A stretch of 5,822 nt of DNA from DATAFF01 sp036257595. Lineage in GTDB: Bacteria; Pseudomonadota; Alphaproteobacteria; Rhizobiales; Aestuariivirgaceae. This document shows, in pieces, positions 1-5,400 of this stretch. The translations under genes were made by a program, and so were the position numbers. How positions within the stretch are numbered: position 1 is the stretch's first letter; each line of letters opens with the position of its first letter. A model generated the notes under the pieces. It had not been told where the DNA came from. It saw nothing but the letters and a program-made list of their open reading frames with translations, and did not search any database. The stretch lies in assembly GCA_036257595.1 (NCBI GenBank), contig DATAFF010000027.1, positions 1-5,822 of the forward strand. Direction: 5' to 3'.

Positions 1-1
1 A

Positions 2-21
2 TGAACGCCGGTTGAACGCCG
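2..21. repeat. Tandem TGAACGCCG direct repeat upstream of small exported protein gene
   Basis: The 9-mer TGAACGCCG occurs exactly at 2-10 and again at 13-21, a period of 11 bp, about one helical turn. A one-mismatch relative, TGAACGGCG, is at 66-74, and a weaker inverted relative (TGAATGCT on the minus strand) lies at 31-38. Direct repeats with an 11-bp period are the usual shape of binding sites for OmpR/PhoB-type response regulators, so a regulator site for the gene at 115 is possible; that role is inference. The array may extend past the left edge. No convincing -35/-10 pair was found in 1-114. Confidence 0.4.
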
Positions 22-64
22 CTCTCAGAAAGCATTCAGCTACAAGCCTTTACAAACACGGGTC

Positions 65-118
65 ATGAACGGCGGCGCTGTGCCGCCTCACCAAAAGGGC
101 AAAGGAAACGTCCCATGA
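65..118 (+). CDS. Possible 17-codon upstream ORF (leader peptide), start/stop overlap with next gene
   Basis: An ATG at 65-67 opens a frame reading MNGGAVPPHQKGKGNVP that ends at TGA 116-118. This stop overlaps the ATG of the following gene (115-117) in an ATGA arrangement, the geometry typical of translational coupling. The reading frame also spans the 71-87 hairpin and the Shine-Dalgarno of the next gene. Against it: there is only a weak GGG a few bases before its ATG, the peptide resembles nothing I recognise, and a short open frame of this size is easily found by chance. If real, its translation would melt the hairpin and feed ribosomes to the gene at 115. Low-confidence call. Confidence 0.2.
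   Translation: MNGGAVPPHQKGKGNVP
71..87 (+). promoter_or_regulatory. GC-rich hairpin in 5' leader of small exported protein gene
   Basis: GGCGGC at 71-76 is perfectly complementary to GCCGCC at 82-87, leaving the 5-nt loop GCTGT. It lies 13 nt before the Shine-Dalgarno at 101-106, so it would sit in the mRNA leader if transcription starts upstream of it. It could stabilise the 5' end or influence initiation; no T-tract follows, so it is not a terminator. GC-rich 6-bp stems arise readily by chance in this genome. Confidence 0.3.
101..106 (+). promoter_or_regulatory. Ribosome binding site for the 94-aa exported protein
   Basis: AAAGGA is followed by an 8-nt spacer to the ATG at 115. This purine-rich stretch in otherwise GC-rich DNA decides the start: translation from 115 gives an immediate signal peptide (MIRK followed by an Ala-rich core). 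Confidence 0.7.
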
Positions 119-399
119 TCCGCAAGACCATTCTCGGTATCGCCGCTGCCGCCGCCATGATGGGTGCTGCCGCGACCTCCGCCAATGCCGGCGTCGCCAT
201 CGGCATCGGCTTCGGTGGCTATGGTGGGGGCTGGGGTCCCGGCTGGGGCCCGGGTTACGGCTACGGCTACGGCGGCGGCTACTATCCAGCCTATGATGCC
301 TGCCGCAGCGTGATTGTCGGATATCGGACCAAGAAGGTTTGGCGCAATGGCATGGTGCGGTTTGTCCAGATGCCGATCTGGAGGACACGCTGCTTCTGA
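115..399 (+). CDS. Small exported Gly/Tyr-rich protein, function unknown
   Basis: The product is 94 residues. Residues 1-25 look like a Sec signal peptide: a basic start (MIRK), a hydrophobic Ala/Met core at about 5-20, and the cleavage motif ANA before G26. Residues 26-59 are low-complexity Gly/Tyr/Trp/Pro sequence with GYG and WGPG steps. Residues 60-94 differ: a basic, aromatic, apparently folded tail with two cysteines (C63 and C93) that could form a disulfide in the periplasm. The mature protein would be about 69 residues, periplasmic or surface-associated. Small Gly/Tyr-rich exported proteins of this style are common in alphaproteobacteria and are usually annotated hypothetical; resemblance to sulfur-globule or structural Gly-rich proteins would be compositional only. 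It has a good ribosome binding site upstream and an intrinsic terminator at 453, so it looks like a monocistronic gene converging on tsf. I do not recognise a named family. Confidence 0.8.
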   Translation: MIRKTILGIAAAAAMMGAAATSANAGVAIGIGFGGYGGGWGPGWGPGYGYGYGGGYYPAYDACRSVIVGYRTKKVWRNGMVRFVQMPIWRTRCF

Positions 400-416
400 T
401 CACCCGCCTGGGGGAC

Positions 417-438
417 CTCTCCTGATCAAGATGGAGAG
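417..438. other. Small inverted repeat after the exported protein gene
   Basis: CTCTCC at 417-422 pairs with GGAGAG at 433-438 around a 10-nt loop, between the stop codon at 397-399 and the stronger terminator hairpin at 453. It has no T-tract. It may add to 3'-end protection but could equally be chance. Confidence 0.2.
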
Positions 439-452
439 TGTTGGGCGGCGTT

Positions 453-492
453 GGGGGGCGCGGGTGACCGCGACCCCCTATTTCTTTATCCT
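453..492 (+). terminator. Rho-independent terminator for the exported protein gene
   Basis: On the plus strand GGGGG (453-457) pairs with CCCCC (474-478) and CGCGG (459-463) pairs with CCGCG (468-472), with one G/A mismatch (458/473). The loop at 464-467 is GTGA, a GNRA tetraloop that stabilises RNA hairpins. A T-rich tail, TATTTCTTTATCC, follows from 479, the standard intrinsic terminator layout. On the minus strand the same hairpin lies just past the tsf stop but is followed by AACGCCGCC, with no U-tract, so it should terminate the plus-strand transcript better than the tsf transcript. The tail abuts the tsf stop codon (493-495). Confidence 0.8.
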
Positions 493-1416
493 TCAGCTGC
501 CCTGCGCCGCCTTCGCCACCTCGGCGGCGAAATCGCCTGCTTCCTTCTCGATCCCCTCCCCGAGCTGAAAGCGCACAAAGCCTAAGATCCGAAGCGGCGC
601 GCCGCTCTGCGCCTCGGCCTCCTTCAGCGCCTGTGCCACCGACTTGGTGCCATCATGCACATAGGCCTGCTCGAGGAGCGTGTGGTCCTTGGCGAAGCTC
701 TTGAGCCCGCTCTCGAAGATCCGCTGCAGGACATTCGCAGGCTTTCCGGCATTCTTCTCGGCGAGAATCGCCTTCTCGCGCTCCAACACCTCCGGGGAGA
801 CCCCGGATAGGTCGAGCGCGACCGGGTTGGTCGCCGCGATATGCATCGCGAGCTGCCGGGCGAAACCGGCGAGCTTCTCCGGGCTTGCCGATGATTCGAC
901 CGCGACCAGCACGCCGATCTTGCCGAGCCCGGGAGCGATCTGATTATGCAGATAGCTGCCGATCACGCCCTGGTCGACGCTCAGCATGGCGGTGCGCCGG
1001 ACATTCATGTTCTCGCCGATCGTCGCCACCATCTCGGAAAGCTTGTCGGCGATCGACGGGCCCGAGCCCTGATAGGGTGCTGCCCGCAGCGCCGCGACAT
1101 CGCCCTTCGTTTTGAGAGCCGCCGCCGCAACGGCGTTCACCATGGCCTGGAAGTCGGGATTGCGGGCCACGAAATCGGTTTCGGAATTGACCTCGACCAG
1201 CGCCGCCCTGCGGCCCTCGACGGCGAGGCCGATCAGCCCCTCCGCCGCCACCCGCGAGGCCTTGCGGGCGGCCTTGGCAATTCCCTTCGCCCTGAGCCAG
1301 TCGACCGCCGCCTCGAGGTCACCGCCGGTCTCAGACAGCGCCTTCTTGCAGTCCATCATACCGGCGCCGGTCTTCTCGCGCAGGTCCTTCACCATCGATG
1401 CGGTAATTTCGGCCAT
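493..1416 (-). CDS. tsf: Translation elongation factor Ts (EF-Ts)
   Basis: EF-Ts is the cytoplasmic guanine nucleotide exchange factor that releases GDP from EF-Tu so that EF-Tu can reload with GTP and aminoacyl-tRNA. The product is 307 residues, a normal full length. Residues 1-55 form the N-terminal UBA-like domain with the family signature around LREKTGAGMMDCKKAL (12-27). The TDFVAR motif is at 80-85; its Asp81-Phe82 correspond to the residues that intrude near the Mg site of EF-Tu. The core dimerisation subdomains follow, including HIAATNP at 192-198, and the C-terminus ends in GEGIEKEAGDFAAEVAKA, typical of alphaproteobacterial EF-Ts. The ATG is preceded by GAGG (1425-1428) at 8 nt. It lies 21 nt downstream of rpsB with no room for a separate promoter or terminator, so it is cotranscribed with it. 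Downstream, pyrH, often the next gene in alphaproteobacteria, is absent; a convergent gene lies there instead. Confidence 0.97.
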   Translation of the reverse strand: MAEITASMVKDLREKTGAGMMDCKKALSETGGDLEAAVDWLRAKGIAKAARKASRVAAEGLIGLAVEGRRAALVEVNSETDFVARNPDFQAMVNAVAAAALKTKGDVAALRAAPYQGSGPSIADKLSEMVATIGENMNVRRTAMLSVDQGVIGSYLHNQIAPGLGKIGVLVAVESSASPEKLAGFARQLAMHIAATNPVALDLSGVSPEVLEREKAILAEKNAGKPANVLQRIFESGLKSFAKDHTLLEQAYVHDGTKSVAQALKEAEAQSGAPLRILGFVRFQLGEGIEKEAGDFAAEVAKAAQGS

Positions 1417-1437
1417 CTCGCTTGCCTCGTGCTCGGG

Positions 1438-2229
1438 TCAGGGTGCAGCCGGAGCGGTCCCGGCCTCGCTCGGCGACATGTCGGGCAGAACCTCCGGATG
1501 CGGCTCCTCGACCTCGCCGAGATCGGCACCGGCGAGCTGAGCGCTCTGCGAGATGCCCTCGATCGCGGCGCGCGAGACGAGATCGCAATAGAGGCTGATG
1601 GCCCGCCCGGCATCGTCGTTGCCGGGGATCGGATAGGCGACGCCCTTCGGGTCGCAGTTCGAATCGAGGATGGCGACCACCGGCAGCCCCAGGCGGTTCG
1701 CCTCCTTGATGGCGATCGCTTCCTTGTTGGTGTCGATCACGAACATGATGTCGGGCAGGCCTCCCATGTCCTTGATGCCGCCAAGCGCCTGGTCGAGCTT
1801 GTCACGCTCACGTGTCAGATTGAGGAACTCGCGCTTGCTGTAACCCTGGGCGCCCTTGCTGCTCAGATCGTCGAGATGGCGCAGCCGCTTGATCGAGTTC
1901 GAGATGGTCTTCCAATTGGTCAGCGTGCCACCGAGCCACCGCGAATTGATGTAATACTGGGCCGAGGTCTTGGCCGCCTCGGCGATCGGATCCTGCGCCT
2001 GGCGCTTGGTGCCGACGAACAACACCCGCCCGCCGCCGGCCACGATGTCGCGCACCGCCACCAGCGCGCGGTGCAGCAGCGGCACCGTCTGGGCCAGGTC
2101 GATGATATGGATGCCGTTGCGGGCGCCATAGATATAGGGCGCCATTTTGGGGTTCCAGCGATGGGTCTGGTGGCCGAAATGCACGCCGGCTTCGAGCAGC
2201 TGGCGCATGGAAAAATCGGGCAATGCCAT
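1438..2229 (-). CDS. rpsB: 30S ribosomal protein S2
   Basis: S2 is a late-assembling protein at the head-body junction of the small ribosomal subunit, needed for S1 binding and mRNA recruitment. The product is 263 residues. The N-terminal S2 signature is clear (LLEAGVHFGHQTHRWNPKM, 11-29), followed by YIYGARNGIHIIDL (32-45), VLFVGTKRQA (69-78), NSRWLGGTLTNW (95-106), the coiled-coil region at about 107-150, GGLPDIMFVID (156-166) and the conserved C-terminal core VVAILDSNCDP through IPGNDDA (184-207). Residues after about 230 are an acidic, Pro/Ala-rich tail, a variable extension that explains the length above the 241 residues of E. coli S2. The start is supported by GGAGAAGGA at 2239-2247. 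It is the first gene of the rpsB-tsf unit, with its own promoter candidate and about 135 nt of leader. In gammaproteobacteria S2 represses its own operon through the leader; whether that holds here is unknown. Confidence 0.97.
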   Translation of the reverse strand: MALPDFSMRQLLEAGVHFGHQTHRWNPKMAPYIYGARNGIHIIDLAQTVPLLHRALVAVRDIVAGGGRVLFVGTKRQAQDPIAEAAKTSAQYYINSRWLGGTLTNWKTISNSIKRLRHLDDLSSKGAQGYSKREFLNLTRERDKLDQALGGIKDMGGLPDIMFVIDTNKEAIAIKEANRLGLPVVAILDSNCDPKGVAYPIPGNDDAGRAISLYCDLVSRAAIEGISQSAQLAGADLGEVEEPHPEVLPDMSPSEAGTAPAAP

Positions 2230-2364
2230 GCCTTTGATTCCTTCTCCGGTTGAACGTCCGCGGGTGGATGTGACCGGGATTCCCCGGCACCGGATGGACG
2301 ATGCGCTATGAGGGGAGAGAGCCTCCCATGCGCAACGGCCGCCATCCCGCGTGTGGATTGACGA
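2230..2364 (-). promoter_or_regulatory. Candidate structured 5' leader of the rpsB-tsf mRNA
   Basis: From the predicted start near 2364 to the rpsB ATG the leader is about 135 nt. Two local hairpins are visible. At 2302-2334 TGCGC pairs with GCGCA, enclosing GGGAG/CTCCC (2323-2327 with 2313-2317) and a 5-nt loop. At 2270-2290 CCGGG/CCCGG closes a GAAT loop and extends by GTG/CAC past a bulged base. Longer-range options compete: GGATGG (2342-2347) with CCATCC (2292-2297); CGCGGG (2346-2351) with CCCGCG (2259-2264); and the Shine-Dalgarno-proximal ACCGGA (2245-2250) with TCCGGT (2289-2294). S2-mediated feedback on rpsB-tsf is known from E. coli; a similar role here is inference. I do not recognise a named riboswitch. 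Confidence 0.4.
2239..2247 (-). promoter_or_regulatory. Ribosome binding site of rpsB
   Basis: On the minus strand GGAGAAGGA lies 9 nt before the rpsB ATG (2227-2229). It is a strong Shine-Dalgarno, as expected for a highly expressed ribosomal protein. Its 5' part can pair with upstream leader sequence: ACCGGA (2245-2250) is complementary to TCCGGT (2289-2294), so partial sequestration is conceivable. Confidence 0.75.
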
Positions 2365-2370
2365 GCGGCC

Positions 2371-2399
2371 CTATAGCCGAGCGGCGGCGGAATTTCAAG
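2371..2399 (-). promoter_or_regulatory. Housekeeping (RpoD-type) promoter for rpsB-tsf
   Basis: On the minus strand CTTGAA (2394-2399) is separated by exactly 17 nt from CTATAG (2371-2376). This matches 10 of 12 positions of the alphaproteobacterial housekeeping consensus CTTGAC-N17-CTATAT described for Sinorhizobium. Transcription should start near 2364. The bases after the -10 are GC-rich (GGCCGC), a discriminator type linked to ppGpp/stringent control of ribosomal genes in enterobacteria; that link is inference here. It lies immediately downstream of the heptamer hairpin, which separates it from dnaE. Confidence 0.7.
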
Positions 2400-2405
2400 C
2401 GCGTG

Positions 2406-2476
2406 GGCAGTAGGCGTTAGGCAGTAGGCAGTGAGCGGTGCTCTTCCCTACTGCCAACTGCCGACTGCCGACTGCC
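2406..2476. repeat. Inverted repeat of heptamers (GGCAGTA / TACTGCC) between dnaE and rpsB
   Basis: The left arm is four heptamers in register: GGCAGTA (2406), GGCGTTA (2413), GGCAGTA (2420), GGCAGTG (2427). The right arm is four complementary-type heptamers: TACTGCC (2449), AACTGCC (2456), GACTGCC (2463), GACTGCC (2470). The arms can fold as a 28-bp stem with one or a few mismatches per heptamer, around a 15-nt loop (2434-2448) that starts with a degenerate unit, AGCGGTG. The right arm ends 4 bp before the dnaE stop codon (2481-2483). The left arm ends 6 bp before the rpsB -35. Heptamer short tandem repeats arranged this way behave as dispersed intergenic repeats in other bacteria. As the dnaE 3' end it would make a stable mRNA hairpin, but no U-tract follows on the minus strand, so it is not a classical intrinsic terminator. 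Confidence 0.8.
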
Positions 2477-2480
2477 TCCC

Positions 2481-5400
2481 CTACAGATCCTCCACCGCCT
2501 CGACGCCGGGAATCGCCTTGATCGCCCCCTTGAGCGCCGGGGTGACGGTGAAGCGGTTGCCGAGCCCGATCCGCGCCTCCCGGCCGTTGTCGAGCGGCAG
2601 CACCAGATGGACCGGCGAGCGGCCGCGATTGGTCAACCGTGCCGCCACCGAGTCGAGCGCCGCGGGCCCGGCAAGATAGATCGTCAGTCCGGCCGACAGC
2701 CCGGCGGTGATCTGCTCGAGCGGCTCGACCCCCTGCAACCTGAGCTTCACATCCTCGCCATCGACATCGGCCTCGACCCTGAGCATCAGAGCCTTGCCGA
2801 TCTCCAGCAGGTCGCGGCAGCTCGCCAGCGTATCGGCGAAGCACACCGCCTCGAACTGGCCGGTCGGATCCGAGAAGCCGATGAAGGCGAAGCGATTGCC
2901 GCTACGCGACGAGCGCCGCTCCTGACGGTAGGTCACGGTGCCGATGAGCCGCGCCGCCTCGGCGCCCTTCAGCGCCTTCTCGCGGAACTGCGCATAGCTC
3001 TCCGCGCCGAGCCGCGCGAGCAGCGGCATGTAATCGTCGAGGGGATGGCCCGAAAGGTAGAAGCCGACCGCGTCAAACTCATGCCCGAGCCGTTCCATCG
3101 GCGTCCAGGCCGGCATGGCCGGCAGCGGCAGCGCCTCCACCGGGCCGCCGCTCGCCATGAACAGATCGACTTGGCCGGCCTCGTTCTCCGAGGCGGTCCG
3201 GTTGGCCGTCGCCAGCATCGCCTCGACCCCAGCCAGCACCTCGGCGCGGTTGCGATGGAGCCGGTCGAAGGCGCCGGCCTTGGCCATGCTTTCGAGCGCC
3301 CGCTTGGTGAGGACGCGGGGATCGACCCGCCGGGCAAAATCGCCGAGCGAGGTGAACGATCCATCGCGGCGCACCGTTTCGAGATGCTCCACCGCTGCCC
3401 GCCCGACATTCTTGAGGGCAGCCAGCGAGTAGAGGATCTCGCCGTTCTGCACCATGAACTCGACGCCGGAGCTGTTCGCCTCGGGCGGCCTGATCGCCAC
3501 CTTGAGCCTCTGCGCCTCACGCCGGAACACCTGCAGCTTGTCGGTATTGCCGAGGTCGAGCGTCATCGAGGCTGCCAGGAACTCGACCGGGTGGTTGGCC
3601 TTGAGATAGGCGGTCTGGTAGGCGACGATGCCGTAGCAGGCGGCATGCGACTTGTTGAAGCCGTACCCTGCGAACTTCGCCACCAGCTCGAAGATATAAT
3701 CGGCCTGAGCCGGGTCGACGCCCTTGGCCTCGGCGCCTGCCACGAAGCGCTCCTTCTGGGCATCCATCTCCGCCTTGATCTTCTTGCCCATGGCGCGCCG
3801 CAGCAGATCGGCCTCGCCGAGCGAGTAGCCCGACAAGACCTGGGCGATCTGCATCACCTGCTCCTGATAGACGATGATTCCATAGGTTTCCTTGAGGAGC
3901 GGCTCGAGCCAGGGGTGGAGATAGTCAGGCTGCTCCTCGCCTTTCTTGCAGGCGATGAACTTCGGGATGTTGTCCATCGGACCGGGACGATAGAGCGCCA
4001 CGATGGCAATGATGTCCTCGATGCAGTCCGGATGCATCTTGCGCAGCACATCGCGCATGCCGGAGCTTTCCAGCTGGAACACCCCGACCGTGTCGCCGGC
4101 GCCGAGCATGCGGTACACACCCGGATCGTCATAGGGAATGGTGGCGATGTCGAAGCCCGGCATGCGGGCGCGGATCAGCGCTTGCGCCTTGTCGATCACC
4201 GTCAGGGTCTTGAGGCCGAGAAAGTCGAATTTGACCAGGCCAGCCGGCTCGACCCATTTGAGGTTGAACTGGGTGGCCGGCATGCTGGAGCGTGGATCGC
4301 GATAGAGCGGCACCAGCTCCTCGAGCGGGCGATCGCCGATCACCACACCGGCGGCATGGGTCGATGCATGGCGGTAGAGGCCCTCGAGCTTTAGGCCGAT
4401 CTCCAGCATGGTGCGGACGGTCTCGTCCCTGTCGCGTTCCTCCCGGAGGCGCGGCTCGCTCTCGATGGCCTGCTTGAGGGTGACCGGATTGGCCGGGTTC
4501 ATCGGAATGAGCTTGCACAGACGATCCACCTGGCCATAGGGCATCTGCAGGATGCGGCCGACATCGCGGCACACCGCGCGGGCCTGCAGCTTGCCGAAGG
4601 TGATGATCTGCGCCACCTGCGCCGCCCCATATTTCGCCTGCACATAGGCGATCACCTCGTCGCGGCGGTCCTGGCAGAAATCGATGTCGAAATCCGGCAT
4701 CGACACGCGTTCGGGATTGAGGAACCGCTCGAACAGCAAGTTGAAGCGCAGCGGATCGAGATCGGTGATGGTGAGGGCATAGGCAACGAGCGACCCCGCT
4801 CCCGAGCCGCGCCCCGGCCCCACCGGGATGTTGCGGGCTTTGGCATATTTGATGAAGTCGGCAACGATCAGGAAATAGCCGGGAAACTTCATCTCGATGA
4901 TGACATTGAGCTCGAATTCGAGCCGCTCCCGATAGGCCTCGACCGGATGGCCGGGCGCCGGACCATGGGCGGCGAGCCGAGCCTCGAGACCTTCCCGCGC
5001 CTCGCGCCGCAATTCCTCCGCCTCGTCGCTCGAATAAATCGGCAGGATGGGCGCCCGCGGCAGCGGTCGGAAGGCACAGCGCCGGGCGATCTCCGCCGTG
5101 TTGGCGATGGCCTCGGGCAGGTCGGCGAACAGCGCCTCCATCTCCGGTCCCGGCTTGAAATAATGCTCGGGCGTGAGCCGCCGGCGGTTTTCGGTGGCGA
5201 TGACCTCGCCTTCGGCGATGCAGATCAGTGCATCATGCGCCGTAAAGTCATCGCGGGTGGCGAAGTAGGGCTCGTTGGTGGCGACGAGCGGCAGGTCGAG
5301 CGCATAGGCGAGATCGATGAGGCCGGCTTCGGCCTGCGCCTCGCTGTCGAGCCCATGGCGTTGCAGCTCGACATAGAGCCGTCCCTCGAAAATACCAGCG

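Noticed and set aside
12..46. Promoter for the exported protein gene using TTGAAC (12-17) as -35
   Set aside because: At 17-nt spacing the -10 would be TTCAGC, a poor match. The better-looking TACAAG (41-46) is at 23 nt, too far. No promoter was called.
50..403. 117-codon minus-strand frame opposite the small exported protein gene
   Set aside because: It is an Arg/Ser/His-rich shadow of the Gly-rich gene. The plus-strand frame has a signal peptide, ribosome binding site and terminator; this one has none.
453..478. Intrinsic terminator for tsf on the minus strand
   Set aside because: The hairpin is strong, but on the minus strand it is followed by AACGCCGCCC with no U-tract. The T-rich tail is on the plus-strand side, so I assign it to the plus-strand gene.
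946..2253. 435-codon plus-strand open frame antisense to both tsf and rpsB
   Set aside because: It runs across two well-supported genes and their gap, has typical GC-shadow composition, and shows no start signal or family resemblance.
8..2256. Shared 11-mer CCGGTTGAACG at 8-18 and 2246-2256, possible common regulatory site
   Set aside because: In about 5.8 kb of sequence a few 11-bp matches are expected by chance. The second copy overlaps the rpsB Shine-Dalgarno region, where a shared operator is not otherwise supported.
2406..2476. CRISPR array or classical terminator reading of the repeat cluster
   Set aside because: The units are 7 bp with no spacers and are arranged as two inverted arms, which excludes CRISPR. 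No T-tract flanks either side, so a classical Rho-independent terminator is not supported.
2607..4394. 595-codon open frame on the plus strand, antisense to dnaE
   Set aside because: It is fully covered by dnaE, whose catalytic motifs are unmistakable. The translation is Arg/Leu/His/Glu-rich, with no recognisable domain and no ribosome binding site. Long antisense frames are expected opposite GC-rich genes with strong third-position GC bias.
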